DNA from: Nocardiopsis alba DSM 43377 | GTDB taxonomy: Bacteria; Actinomycetota; Actinomycetes; Streptosporangiales; Streptosporangiaceae | NCBI RefSeq assembly: GCF_000341225.1 | Contig: NZ_ANAC01000001.1 | Location: 1-64,000 of the forward strand | Direction of reading: 5' to 3' | DNA: 64,000 bases | The notes under the pieces: model-generated | The model's input: only the letters and a program-made list of their open reading frames with translations | What the model was told of the DNA's origin: nothing | Database searches by the model: none | In this document: one piece after another, positions 34,925 through 43,728 of the stretch | Layout of the letters: each line of letters starts with the position of its first letter | Position numbering within the stretch: position 1 is the stretch's first letter | Made by a program: the position numbers and the translations under genes

Positions 34925-35764
34925 TCACAGGGCGAGCAGGAGGACCCCCGCGACCACCACGGCCGCGGCCAGGATCCGCACCGGACCGAAGCGTTCGCGG
35001 AAGAACACCAGGCCGATCAGGGCGGCGAAGACGATGCTGGACTCCCGCAGGGCGGCGATACCGGCGACGGCCCCCGACAGTTGGGCCCACAGCACCAGGC
35101 CGTAGGCGCCGGCGCTGACGGCGCCGCCCGTCAACCCGACCTTCCAGATGGGGCGCAGCTGCGCCACCAGTCTCCGCCGTCGGGTGGCGATCGCGACCAA
35201 GAGGAACACCGGTCCTTGAAGCATCATCACCCAGGTGATGTAGCCGAGCGGATTCTGGGTCAGTCGCACGCCGTAGGCGTCCACCACGGTGTAGCAGGCG
35301 ATGGCCAGGCCGGTGGCGAAGGCCGCCGCGAGCGCGGGGACGTGGTGCCGCTTCGGCATACCGCCGGCGAACACCAGCACCATCAGACCCGCCGAGATCA
35401 CCAGTACCCCGATGAACTCCCGAGGCGGCAGGGTCTCACCGAGGAACACCACCCCGATGAGGGCGACCACCCATGGGGCCGTCCCCCGGGCCAGCGGATA
35501 CACCTGCCCGAAGTCGCCGGTCCGGTACGACAGCATCAACAGGCCGAGGTAGAGCAGATGGGTGAGGAGGGAGCCCAGCAGGATCGGCCAGGCCTCGACC
35601 GGCGGCAGGCCGACCACGAACAGGAACGGCAGGGTGGCGAGCATCCCGCCCGCTCCGATGAGGGCGAACCCCAGGAGACGGTCGGTGATGGAGTGCGCGA
35701 TCGCGTTCCAGGAGGCGTGTAACAGGGCCGCGATCAGGACCGCGACGACGATCGGTGTGGTCAT
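34925..35764 (-). CDS. EamA/DMT family transporter
   Basis: The protein is 279 residues with ten hydrophobic segments arranged as two repeats of five, the standard EamA layout. The first repeat opens ALLHASWNAIAHSI near residue 12. LRESSIVFAALIGLVFFRERFG near residue 240 is the usual C-terminal EamA signature. The family exports metabolites such as amino acids. An AsnC/Lrp-type regulator lies 71 bases upstream on the same strand, so export of an amino acid under feedback control is plausible but inferred. Confidence 0.88.
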   Translation of the reverse strand: MTTPIVVAVLIAALLHASWNAIAHSITDRLLGFALIGAGGMLATLPFLFVVGLPPVEAWPILLGSLLTHLLYLGLLMLSYRTGDFGQVYPLARGTAPWVVALIGVVFLGETLPPREFIGVLVISAGLMVLVFAGGMPKRHHVPALAAAFATGLAIACYTVVDAYGVRLTQNPLGYITWVMMLQGPVFLLVAIATRRRRLVAQLRPIWKVGLTGGAVSAGAYGLVLWAQLSGAVAGIAALRESSIVFAALIGLVFFRERFGPVRILAAAVVVAGVLLLAL

Positions 35765-35835
35765 GGGGCCTTTCGAGCCGGGAGCGAGGACGCCGCAAGG
35801 CTAGTCCCCGCCGCTCGGAGCCCCATCGACCGGGG

Positions 35836-36312
35836 TCAACGCCTCCGTGTGTTGGTGGGGGTGACGCGGTGGTTGCGCAGATGTTCGTAGACGATCGACG
35901 CGCGCACGTCGGCGACCTCGGGTCGTTCGGTGAGACGGTCCACCATGAACGAGTACAGGCTGTTGTTGTCGGGGAGGGCCACGTGGACCAGGAAGTCCTC
36001 GTCGCCCGAGGTGACGAAGACCGACAGGGTCTCGGGCAGGGAGCCGACCCAGTCGCGGAAGGACTCGATGTTGTGGCGTGAGGGCTTCTCGACACTGACG
36101 GTGACGAGCGCCTGAACCGGCCGGCCGATCTCCTCCAGGTCCACGTCCAACAGTGCGCCGCGGATCACACCCTTCTCCCGCAATGCCCGGGTCCGATCCA
36201 GCGTCGTGGTGGGGGAGGCGCCCACCGCCGCGGCCACGTCGCGGTTGGTCTTCCGTGCGTCCGACTGGAGTTCGGCCAGAATCGCCGCATCAAGTTCATC
36301 AAGATCAGCCAT
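35836..36312 (-). CDS. Lrp/AsnC family transcriptional regulator
   Basis: The protein is 158 residues, the standard length. The N-terminal helix-turn-helix reads DAAILAELQSDARKTNRDVAAAVGASPTTTLDRTRAL near residues 7-43, and the C-terminal RAM domain begins near residue 65 and contains FVTSGDEDFLVHVA. It should bind an amino acid and act as a feast/famine-type regulator. The ATG at 36312 lacks an evident ribosome site and lies downstream of an AT-rich sequence. It may regulate the EamA gene behind it and the divergent MFS gene. A palindrome at 36327-36339 is a candidate site. Confidence 0.9.
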   Translation of the reverse strand: MADLDELDAAILAELQSDARKTNRDVAAAVGASPTTTLDRTRALREKGVIRGALLDVDLEEIGRPVQALVTVSVEKPSRHNIESFRDWVGSLPETLSVFVTSGDEDFLVHVALPDNNSLYSFMVDRLTERPEVADVRASIVYEHLRNHRVTPTNTRRR

Positions 36313-36326
36313 ATAGGGAGTTTACA

Positions 36327-36339
36327 CGTACTTAATACG
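36327..36339. promoter_or_regulatory. Candidate AsnC-type operator and promoter
   Basis: CGTACTTAATACG has CGTA/TACG arms and, read on the minus strand, contains TATTAA, a possible -10 box for the regulator. It begins 15 bases upstream of the start codon. Confidence 0.35.
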
Positions 36340-36500
36340 GTGCTTTGTTTTCTGGTCCGGCGTGTGCATAACATCTAAGGGAAAAGGTCGTATTTGGCTC
36401 GCCAGGGGGAGAACCTCACCTGGCAGGCACCGTCGCCCGCCGGTCGGCCCAGCAACGGTGCGATGACGCACCACCGCACAACAAAGGGACGTCCGTCACC

Positions 36501-37808
36501 ATGAGACCTTCCTCTGTCGCGGCCGACACCGACCGACCGTCGGTGCGCCCTGAACCCCGGGGCCGGGTCCTGGCCCTGGTCGCGATCGTCTGCGCGGCGC
36601 TCAACCTGCGCCTCGTCGTCACCTCCCTGTCGCCCCTGTTGACCACGGTGGGCGACGAGTTCGGCTTCGCCGCCACCGTCATCGGTGTCTTCGGCACCCT
36701 GCCCCTGGTCGCCTTCGCGATCTTCGGGCTGATCACACCGGCGATCATGCGCCTGCTGGGCCCCGAGGCCACGGCGGCGCTGAGCATGCTGCTCACCGGG
36801 GTGGGCCAGGTCCTGCGCGCCTTCGCGCCCGATACCGGAACCCTGCTCGCGCTCACCGGTGTCGCGCTCACCGGAGCCGCCTTGGGCAACGTCGTGCTGC
36901 CGCCGCTGATCGCGCAGTACTTCCCCGACCGTCTCGCCGCCCTGAGCACCGTCCAGATGGTCGCGATCCACCTCGGAGCGCTCTTCCCGCCCCTGGTCGC
37001 GATCCCGCTGGCCGAGCTCGCCGGTTGGCGGATCGCTCTCGGAGCGTGGGCGGGCATCGCCCTGATCGCCTCCCTCCTGTGGATCGCCCAGTGGGCCGGT
37101 CGCGGCCGTGGAGGAACCGGAAGCCGGACGGCCACCGCCACGGGAGGTCCGGCCCTGGCCCGACCGATCCTCCGGATCGGCATGGCCTGGCGGATGGCGT
37201 TGCTCTTCGGCATGGTCACCTGGAACGTCTTCACGCTCTTCACCTGGTTGCCCACCCTGTTGAGCGACGCCGGGCACAGTCCCGCCGCGGCCGGGAGCCT
37301 GGTCTCCCTGATGGTGGGCGCGAGCCTGATGTTCGGGCTGGTCGCGCCGACGATCACACTGCGCGCGGGCAACACCTTCCCGATCGTCGCCCTCGGTCTG
37401 GCCGGCTACGGCGTCGGTTACCTGGGCGTGGCCCTGGCGCCGGGGTTCGCCCCGTTGTGGGTGCTCTTCCTCGGTCTGGGCACCAGCCTGTTCGTGGTCA
37501 CCATGACCATGATCAACGCCCGCAGCTCCACACCGCGAGGCGCCGCCGCCCTGTCCGGTTTCGTGCAGGGGGTGGGGAGCGGCATCGCCCTCGGCGGGCC
37601 GCTGCTGTTCGGACTGCTCGGCGAACTCACCGGTGGGTGGACCGCCTCCTACGTCCTGGTCGCCGGGGGATCGCTGCTGGTGGCGCTGGTCGTCGCCTAC
37701 GTCGAGCGCACCCCGTGGACCATCGAGGCCGCCGCCGAGAGCGCACGTCCTCCGCGCGCCTCCCAGGAGCCCCGGACTGCCTTGGACCCGGTCCCCCTCC
37801 GCGGCTAG
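36501..37808 (+). CDS. CynX/NimT-type MFS transporter
   Basis: The protein is 435 residues with about twelve membrane segments and short hydrophilic ends. The opening, with ALNLRLVVTSLSPLL, and the middle, with GNVVLPPLIAQYFPDR, match the CynX/NimT (cyanate permease-like) MFS branch. Members export or import small anions and drug-like molecules; the substrate is unknown. An AsnC regulator is divergent, 188 bases away, and could control it. The ATG at 36501 starts a hydrophilic arginine- and proline-containing N-terminal tail of about 20 residues. Confidence 0.88.
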   Translation: MRPSSVAADTDRPSVRPEPRGRVLALVAIVCAALNLRLVVTSLSPLLTTVGDEFGFAATVIGVFGTLPLVAFAIFGLITPAIMRLLGPEATAALSMLLTGVGQVLRAFAPDTGTLLALTGVALTGAALGNVVLPPLIAQYFPDRLAALSTVQMVAIHLGALFPPLVAIPLAELAGWRIALGAWAGIALIASLLWIAQWAGRGRGGTGSRTATATGGPALARPILRIGMAWRMALLFGMVTWNVFTLFTWLPTLLSDAGHSPAAAGSLVSLMVGASLMFGLVAPTITLRAGNTFPIVALGLAGYGVGYLGVALAPGFAPLWVLFLGLGTSLFVVTMTMINARSSTPRGAAALSGFVQGVGSGIALGGPLLFGLLGELTGGWTASYVLVAGGSLLVALVVAYVERTPWTIEAAAESARPPRASQEPRTALDPVPLRG

Positions 37809-38170
37809 GTCGAAGGGTGTTCGTGCCGCTCGGCTTCGGGAACACGGGGATCGTGCTTCGAAAGGTCGCGTGAGGGGCACACGAAGAATACGGAACCCGG
37901 TGGTACGCGGTGCCCCGCCGGGTCGGAACACCCGAACACGGTCGGCGTGCCCTTTCGGGGCGGCCCGTCGTCGCGATCCGGGGGATCGAGGGAAGGGCCT
38001 CGGGTCACATCGCCGGTGACGTCACGCGTCGGTGGGCGGACGGGGACGGTACGTGTGCGCGCGGAGTCGTTCCGTGCGCCTGAGCGGCCGATAGTGGCCA
38101 TTCGCCTGGAAAAGTCAGTCATACAGTCCGAGAACCTGGCAAGTGTCCACAATGTGCGCATAATGACGAC
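37809..38170. other. Intergenic stretch between two MFS genes
   Basis: No credible gene is seen in these 362 bases. A weak hairpin (GTGTTC at 37817 with GAACAC at 37840) may end the first MFS gene. The right end carries a candidate promoter at 38136-38164 for a short leader ORF. Open frames on both strands here are arginine-rich and look like GC artefacts. Confidence 0.5.
38136..38164 (+). promoter_or_regulatory. Candidate promoter of the leader ORF and MFS exporter
   Basis: CTGGCA and CATAAT hexamers are 17 bases apart. The expected transcription start is within about 7 bases of the -10 box, at or next to the ATG at 38171, so the first ORF would be leaderless. Confidence 0.45.
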
Positions 38171-38224
38171 ATGAACACCCCGCCCTCCGACCCCTCCTCC
38201 GTGGCCCCCGTTCTCCGCCCCTGA
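38171..38224 (+). CDS. Possible 17-residue leader peptide
   Basis: This short ORF reads MNTPPSDPSSVAPVLRP and ends with TGA. It lies directly behind a promoter-like pair and about 108 bases upstream of an MFS exporter gene in another frame. Four of its last six residues are proline, valine or alanine, and it contains a PP pair, features that slow ribosomes. It has no ribosome site and would start as a leaderless mRNA. It could act as a translational or transcriptional attenuator that senses ribosome-targeting compounds. The short length makes chance occurrence possible. Confidence 0.4.
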   Translation: MNTPPSDPSSVAPVLRP

Positions 38225-38251
38225 CGGTTCCACAGCGTTCGAGGCACCGGC

Positions 38252-38314
38252 GATGTGGGTGGAGCAGACCGATCAGTGGGTCCGAGCCCCTCTCCGGTAC
38301 CCGACGGCCACATC
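38252..38314 (+). promoter_or_regulatory. Hairpin between the leader ORF and MFS start
   Basis: GATGTGG at 38252 and CCACATC at 38308 can pair, with inner GC pairing such as GGGT with ACCC, just before the GGGA site of the MFS gene. A competing pairing of TCCAC (38229) with GTGGA (38259) is possible, so two alternative structures exist. Confidence 0.3.
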
Positions 38315-38331
38315 ACGGGAAGCCGCACGCC

Positions 38332-39621
38332 ATGACCACGGACCGGCCACAGCCGTACCTGTCCCCAGGACAGCCGGAGGACGGGGAGGGCGCGACCACC
38401 CCGCTCATCAGGAACCAGGACTTCCAGGCCCTGTGGACCAGCCGCTTCCTCGCGGGGCTGGGCAAGGAGAGCGGTGAGGTCGCCTACCCGCTCCTCGTCC
38501 TCCTCCTGGCCGGATCGGCCTCTCAGGCCGGGGTGATCGGCGCCGTCCAGGTGGCCACCACCATGATCACGGCGGTGGTCGGCGGGGCTCTCGCCGACCG
38601 GGCCGACCGTCGCGCCATCCTTCTCTTCTGCGACCTGGGACGCCTCGTACTGTTGGTCTCCTTCGCGGGACTCCTCCTCGGCGGCGACGACGTCGGGGTG
38701 CCTCTGGTCATCGGAGTCGCGGCCGCCTCCTCCGCTTTGATGGGCGTCTCCAACCCCGTGGCGGTGGCCGCGATCAAACAGCTCGTGCCCGCCTCCCAGA
38801 TGGCCGACGCCTCGGCACAGAACCAGATCCGTTTCTTCAGCACCACGGCGCTCGGAGCGCCCATCGCCGGTTCTCTCTTCGGCCTGGGGCGGGCCTTCCC
38901 GTTCGTCACCGAGGCCGTCTGCTACCTGCTGTCGGCCGCGCTCCTGCTCCGTATCCGCAGACCCATGCAGGCGTCCAGGGAACCCGAACGGGAACCGTGG
39001 AGCCCGCGCGAGACGGTGAGCGGCTTCGTCCTGCTCGCCCGGCACCCCGTACTCCGCCCGATGATCGGATGGATCGTCGGATTCAACATCGCCTTCGCTC
39101 AGGCGGGGGTCTTCCTCGCTCTCATCGCCACCGCGGACGAGCGCGGCGCCTCCCACCTGGTGGTCGGTCTGACCGTGTCGCTGGCCGGGATGGGCGGGCT
39201 GGTCGGCTCCCTGCTCGCCGGCCCGGTGGTGCGGCGGCTGAGCCCCACCCGGATCTTCCTGATCACCGCCTGGTCGGCGCCGGTCTGCGCGCTCGCGCTC
39301 GTCGCCGTCCCGGGAACGCTCCCCCTCGGCCTCATCGTGGCGGTGGTGTTCGCGTTGGTGCCCGGTGTCAACGCGGTCTTCTTCGGCTACGTCGCGGCCG
39401 CCGTCCCGGACGGCTACCAGGGGCGGGCCCTGGGGGCGGTGACGTTCATGTCCCTGCTGTCCCAGCCGATCGGCATCGTCGGGATCGGGGTGGTGTTCGA
39501 CCACGCGGGCCCGGTGCCGGTGTTCCTGGTGATGGCCTCGGTATCGGCGTTGGCGGCCCTGTTCACCCTCGGCCCCACCATGCGCTCACTGCCCCCGCCG
39601 GAGGAACTCGTCGTCGCCTGA
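38332..39621 (+). CDS. MFS exporter, MefA-like group
   Basis: The protein is 429 residues with about twelve membrane segments after a hydrophilic N-terminal tail of 25 residues. The region QDFQALWTSRFLAGLGKESGEVAYPLLVLLL at its start and GGALADRADRR near residue 90 fit the MFS_3 group that contains macrolide and siderophore exporters. A drug or siderophore export role is likely. The start ATG at 38332 follows GGGAAG and a possible leader peptide and attenuator, which would make the expression inducible. It stops 4 bases before the convergent fasciclin gene stop, with no terminator between. Confidence 0.88.
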   Translation: MTTDRPQPYLSPGQPEDGEGATTPLIRNQDFQALWTSRFLAGLGKESGEVAYPLLVLLLAGSASQAGVIGAVQVATTMITAVVGGALADRADRRAILLFCDLGRLVLLVSFAGLLLGGDDVGVPLVIGVAAASSALMGVSNPVAVAAIKQLVPASQMADASAQNQIRFFSTTALGAPIAGSLFGLGRAFPFVTEAVCYLLSAALLLRIRRPMQASREPEREPWSPRETVSGFVLLARHPVLRPMIGWIVGFNIAFAQAGVFLALIATADERGASHLVVGLTVSLAGMGGLVGSLLAGPVVRRLSPTRIFLITAWSAPVCALALVAVPGTLPLGLIVAVVFALVPGVNAVFFGYVAAAVPDGYQGRALGAVTFMSLLSQPIGIVGIGVVFDHAGPVPVFLVMASVSALAALFTLGPTMRSLPPPEELVVA

Positions 39622-39625
39622 CGGG

Positions 39626-40216
39626 TCAGGTGGGGATGAGGAGCATCCCCACCATGTGCACGGTGGCGTCGGTGGTGCGGACGTCCGCGCAGACCACCGG
39701 AGAGTAGCCCTCGATCGTGTACTCCCCGTCCTTCTCCGCGGTGCTGATCCGGTCTCCGCCGAAGGTGGGGAGGGAACCCTCGACCAGATCGCGGCTGCCG
39801 TACTCGCCCAGGGTCACGTGGTGGCCGATCAGGTAGGCCAGCAGGTCGGCGTCGTCGAAGAGCTCCCGTACCTGTTCCTCGGGGTAGATGTCGAAGGCGT
39901 CGTCGACGGGTGCGAACACCGTCATGTCGTCGATCTCGGCCAACTCCCGCTCCAACCCGCTCCGTTCCAGGGCGGAGGCGAGGCGGCTCAGTCCCGGGTT
40001 CTCGGCGACCGCGGTGAGGAAGGGCTGTTCGGCCATCGAGGCGAGACTGCCGGGGCCCTCGCTCGGGAGGTCGGCGCAGTCCGGTCCGAAGGCGGTGGAC
40101 TCGACGGGGCCCTCCGAGGCCTCCCCGTTCTCTTCCGGCGCCTCGGTCCCACCGGAGCACGCGGTCAGAGCGAGGGCGATCACGACACCGCAGCCCGCCA
40201 GGGTGGTCCGACGCAT
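39626..40216 (-). CDS. Fasciclin-domain lipoprotein
   Basis: The protein is about 196 residues. A lipoprotein signal with ALTAC near residue 20 is followed by an acidic linker, and a single fasciclin (FAS1) domain begins near residue 55 with MAEQPFLTAVAENPGLSRLASALER. It contains MTVFAPVDDAFDIYP, typical of the H1 motif, and ends VHMVGMLLIP. Such proteins act in adhesion outside the cell and are also known as MPT70-like. Start ATG at 40216 has GAGGGG seven bases upstream. No partner gene is adjacent. Confidence 0.9.
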   Translation of the reverse strand: MRRTTLAGCGVVIALALTACSGGTEAPEENGEASEGPVESTAFGPDCADLPSEGPGSLASMAEQPFLTAVAENPGLSRLASALERSGLERELAEIDDMTVFAPVDDAFDIYPEEQVRELFDDADLLAYLIGHHVTLGEYGSRDLVEGSLPTFGGDRISTAEKDGEYTIEGYSPVVCADVRTTDATVHMVGMLLIPT

Positions 40217-40490
40217 CCGAGGCCCCTCACCGTCGCACGTCCTTCCGTCGTCGACCCATGACGTTACGTGCCCGACGTGGGAGGACGGGGCTTCGACGCG
40301 CCCCCCTTCACGGGGCGGAGAGGGACGACGGGTACCGTTTCCGGGCGGTATCGGCGAAGAATCTCCCATAGGGGTCGTCGCTGGCCAGGCCGGTGCCCGA
40401 AGCCCGTGACAGGGCACTATGGTCGGTTCGACCCCGCGAGTACAAGAGGATGTTTCCGGTACGTCCTCTCAATGATCGGAGTTCCCCCAC

Positions 40491-42083
40491 ATGGCGCGCA
40501 AGACGCCCCTCACCGTGGTCGCGCTCATGGTCTCGGGCAGCCTCCTGCTCAGCGGCTGCACCGTCGTGTCCGACTGGTGGTCCGAGACCTTCGGAGAAGC
40601 GTCCGGCCCGCCCGAGGTCAAGGAGGAGTTCCCCTACGTTCGTGAGGGACGCATCTTCCAGGACACCGGCCAGGACGCCGAGATGCGTTTCGCCATCACC
40701 GGCCTGGAGCGCACCGACGACTACACGGTCATGCACTACGAGGTCTCCTACCCGGACGACTTCTCCGGACCCAACCGGAACCTGAGCATGGCGCACACGC
40801 TGGTCGACCCCCTGACCGGCCGCGTGTACCGGCAGTTCCTCGACGACGAGGGCCTCAAGTACGGCTCGGAGAGCCCCAACGAGGACGGCCTGTACCCCGT
40901 GCACGACGGGGTCACCAACGAGTACACCCGCTACTTCCCCCGCCTGCCCGACGAGGTGTCCCAGGTGACCTTCGTCGGCAGCGGTCTGGGCGCCATGACC
41001 GGCATCCCGGTCCAGGACGTGGAGAACGAGCGCGAGGATCCGGAGGACCCCAACGGGCCGAAGCACCTCACGCTCGACGACCCGCCCCCGCGAGGCGAGA
41101 ACCTCACCTTCGCCAATCGTCGGCCCGACGAGGACGCGGTCGCCGACGAGGGTTGGGTGCAGAGCTTCGTCGACTCCGAGATCGCCTCGACCACCCGTGA
41201 CGGGGATCGGGAGATCATCTCCCTGCACTCCGACGTGATGTTCGAGTTCGACCGCTCGGATCTGACCGCCGACGCCGCGGACGTGGTCCGGCGCGCCGCC
41301 ACCACGCTGGCCCGCAACGTCGACCCCGACGACCCCACGATCACCGTGGTCGGTCACACCGACGGCATCGGAAACGACTCCTACAACGACAACCTGTCGG
41401 TGGAGCGCGCCGAGAGCGTGCGCGACCTGCTCGCGGAGGAGCTCGGCACCGACTACAAGCTGGAGGTCGAGGGGCGCGGCAAGCGCGAGCCCATCGCCCG
41501 CGAGGGCGGCCCCGACGACGAGGAGGCCCGCGCCCGTAACCGTCGGGTGGAGTTCTCCTACGTCTTCAACCCGACGGTCGAGGCCACCGAGGACGAGGAG
41601 TACGACGACGACGGTCTGGGCGTGGCCCAGCGCAACGTCACCTGGCCCGCTCCTTACAGCGACGACCCGGGTTCCGTGGTCGCCGACGGGGAGAAGGACG
41701 GCATCCGGCTGGAGATCTACCCGCTCCGTCGGGACGGCGCCTACGTCATCGGCACCGTGGCGATGACCAACACCACCGATGAGCCGCTCGCCCCCGAGCT
41801 GGGCGGCAGCGAGACGGTGGCGGGCGGCCCCGAGCAGTTCAACAAGGGCACCCTGGGCGGCTTCCAGCTGTTCGAGCCGGAGAGCGGCCTGGTCCGTTAC
41901 GTGGCCCAGATGGACTTCGGCGAGAACCGCTACAGCAGCTTCGCCGAGGAGGTGCACACGATCCAGCCCGGCAACACCCACGAGCTGGTCGCCGTCTTCC
42001 CGGCGCCTCCGGTGGACGTCGAGGAGCTGACGCTGCGCGCCGGACCGTTCGGCGAGTTCGAGGAGATCCCGGTCGAGTACTAG
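40491..42083 (+). CDS. OmpA-domain lipoprotein
   Basis: The protein is 530 residues. The N-terminus ends in LLLSGC near residue 24, predicting a lipoprotein. An unassigned extracellular module covers residues about 40-230. An OmpA-like peptidoglycan-binding domain then runs from about residue 245 to 365, with VMFEFDRSDLTADAADVV, VVGHTDGIGND and a closing ARNRRVEFSYV. A final beta-rich domain of about 160 residues with no recognised family covers the C-terminus. Gram-positive OmpA domains usually anchor lipoproteins to the wall. The ATG at 40491 was chosen from the lipoprotein signal. Confidence 0.9.
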   Translation: MARKTPLTVVALMVSGSLLLSGCTVVSDWWSETFGEASGPPEVKEEFPYVREGRIFQDTGQDAEMRFAITGLERTDDYTVMHYEVSYPDDFSGPNRNLSMAHTLVDPLTGRVYRQFLDDEGLKYGSESPNEDGLYPVHDGVTNEYTRYFPRLPDEVSQVTFVGSGLGAMTGIPVQDVENEREDPEDPNGPKHLTLDDPPPRGENLTFANRRPDEDAVADEGWVQSFVDSEIASTTRDGDREIISLHSDVMFEFDRSDLTADAADVVRRAATTLARNVDPDDPTITVVGHTDGIGNDSYNDNLSVERAESVRDLLAEELGTDYKLEVEGRGKREPIAREGGPDDEEARARNRRVEFSYVFNPTVEATEDEEYDDDGLGVAQRNVTWPAPYSDDPGSVVADGEKDGIRLEIYPLRRDGAYVIGTVAMTNTTDEPLAPELGGSETVAGGPEQFNKGTLGGFQLFEPESGLVRYVAQMDFGENRYSSFAEEVHTIQPGNTHELVAVFPAPPVDVEELTLRAGPFGEFEEIPVEY

Positions 42084-42096
42084 GAGCACAAGGAAA

Positions 42097-42130
42097 AAGG
42101 GGGCCTCGACATGATGTCGGCGGCCCCCTT
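42097..42130. terminator. Bidirectional terminator between the OmpA-type and SDR genes
   Basis: AAGGGGGCC and GGCCCCCTT form a 9-bp stem that encloses a second perfect CGACAT-type stem. It ends 18 bases before the convergent stop. Confidence 0.7.
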
Positions 42131-42148
42131 CTCGTGTACCCGGGGCGG

Positions 42149-42937
42149 TCAGAAGTGGGTGCCGCCGTCGACGCGCAGTTCGGTCCCGGTCACGAAGGCG
42201 GCGTCGTCGGAGGCGAGCATGGCCACGATCGAGGCCACCCGGTCGGCCCCGGCGAAACCGCCGTCGCCGAGGGCGGGGGACAGCTTCGCGAACAGGCGCA
42301 TGTCGGCGTCCTCGGGCAGTCCGGGGCCCCGGCTCAGTCCGCTGGCCCCGCTGCCGTCGGTCATGCCGCTGGAGACGGAGCCGGGCTGGACGGAGTTGAA
42401 GCGGATCCCGTCCCCGGCGTACTCGCTCGCCAGGGCGTGCGTCATGGACTGGATCCCGCCCTTGCTGGCGGCGTAGGCCGCCATGTACGGGTGGGCGAAG
42501 GCGGCGGAGGTGGAGCTGAAGTTGACCACGGCGGGGCCTCGGCCGCCTCGCAGCGCCGGTAGGGATTCGCGGATCACCAGGAAGGTGCCGACGAGGTTGA
42601 TCCGCAGGATCCGTTCGAAGTCCTCGAGCGAGGTCTCCTCGGTGTGCGACGAGCGCAGGACGCCGGCCGCGTTGACCAGAGCGTCCAGTCCGCCGAGCGT
42701 GTCGACGGCGGAGCGCACCCCGGAGCGGACGGAGTCCTCGTCGGCGATGTCCATGACGAGGGTGGTCAGCCGGTCGACGGCGGTGCCGGCGCGGGCGAGC
42801 GTGTCCTTCAGTCCGGTCTCGCTCACGTCGGCGGCGACGACGGTGCCGCCCTCGTCGAGCAGGCGCAGCACCGTGGCCTGGCCGATACCCGAGCCGGCGC
42901 CGGTGACCAGGGCGCGTCGTCCTTCGAAGCGGTTCAT
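42149..42937 (-). CDS. SDR family oxidoreductase
   Basis: The protein is about 262 residues. ALVTGAGSGIGQATVLRLL carries the TGxxxGxG cofactor motif near residue 12, DALVNAAGVLR the NAAG motif near 90, NFSSTSAAF the serine near 140, and YAASKGG the YxxxK pair near 155. A C-terminal GTELRVDGG is typical of classical SDRs. It would reduce or oxidise an unknown alcohol or ketone. The ATG at 42937 has a strong GGAGG site. It is divergent from a TetR gene with a palindromic operator candidate between them. Confidence 0.9.
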   Translation of the reverse strand: MNRFEGRRALVTGAGSGIGQATVLRLLDEGGTVVAADVSETGLKDTLARAGTAVDRLTTLVMDIADEDSVRSGVRSAVDTLGGLDALVNAAGVLRSSHTEETSLEDFERILRINLVGTFLVIRESLPALRGGRGPAVVNFSSTSAAFAHPYMAAYAASKGGIQSMTHALASEYAGDGIRFNSVQPGSVSSGMTDGSGASGLSRGPGLPEDADMRLFAKLSPALGDGGFAGADRVASIVAMLASDDAAFVTGTELRVDGGTHF

Positions 42938-43010
42938 GGCTTCCTCCACTCTTCCGGCGGTCGGGCCCTCTGTCCGGCCGCACGTGCGACGACTGCATAC
43001 TATGCCTTGA

Positions 43011-43025
43011 TGGCACAATGTGCCA
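43011..43025. promoter_or_regulatory. Candidate TetR operator between SDR and TetR genes
   Basis: TGGCAC and GTGCCA form a perfect inverted repeat with an AAT spacer. On the minus strand it sits between TTGTGG and CATAGT hexamers, an 18-base-spaced promoter pair for the SDR gene, so a bound protein would block it. Confidence 0.55.
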
Positions 43026-43065
43026 CAAATGCATGAAAGGTCACCCTGGCAGTGGTGGGCCTACC

Positions 43066-43728
43066 ATGGCGGTGATGAACACCGAGAACCCACGAGAACG
43101 GGGCCGGCCCTCGCTCACCGAGCGACGCAAGGCCATGACCCAACTGGAGATCGCCCGTACGGCCGCGGAGCTGTTCACCGAACAAGGTGTCGACGGCACC
43201 ACGGCGGAGGACATCGCCCGCGCCTCCGGGGTCTCTCCGCGCACCTTCTACCGCTACTTCCGCACGAAACAGGAGGCGGTCGCCCCTCTACTGGTCACCG
43301 GGGCCGATCGGTGGCGTGAACGGTTGGGCTCCTTCGAGCCAGGGGGGAACCCGGCCGAGGCGGTGGAACGCTCGATCCTCGCGGAGCTCACCCCCGAGAG
43401 CGCCGAGGAGACGGAGGAACTGGAGAGGGCGCGAGGGCTGGTCCGCGCGGCGCGGGACGACGTCTCCCTGCGCGCGGTCTGGCACCGGGTCAACCGGGAA
43501 TCGGAGGTGCTCCTGGTGCCCGTGCTCGCCCGGCTGACCGGGCGGGAGGAGGACGACATCGTGCTGAGACTGGCCGCGGCGGCCGTCACCGACGCGGTAC
43601 GGCTGTCGATCGAGGACTGGGCCGCCTCGGACGCTCCGGAGCGGGGCGGGGAAGGGCCCGCGGCGCGTGTCGCGCGCTGTCTACGGGCCCTGGACACGGG
43701 GTTGTGGGGCGCCCCGGCGGTCGGCTAG
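43066..43728 (+). CDS. TetR family transcriptional regulator
   Basis: The protein is about 220 residues. The helix-turn-helix reads TAEDIARASGVSPRTFYRYFRTKQEAV near residues 45-72, followed by a helical ligand domain with the TetR_C pattern LLVTGADRWRERL. It should repress the divergent SDR gene and itself through the TGGCAC palindrome upstream, a common arrangement where the SDR product or substrate is the inducer. The ATG at 43066 was used, with another at 43075; neither has a strong ribosome site. Confidence 0.88.
   Translation: MAVMNTENPRERGRPSLTERRKAMTQLEIARTAAELFTEQGVDGTTAEDIARASGVSPRTFYRYFRTKQEAVAPLLVTGADRWRERLGSFEPGGNPAEAVERSILAELTPESAEETEELERARGLVRAARDDVSLRAVWHRVNRESEVLLVPVLARLTGREEDDIVLRLAAAAVTDAVRLSIEDWAASDAPERGGEGPAARVARCLRALDTGLWGAPAVG

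Noticed and set aside
40308..43034. 908-residue minus-strand open frame
   Set aside because: It covers the OmpA-type gene on the other strand and is a typical GC shadow.
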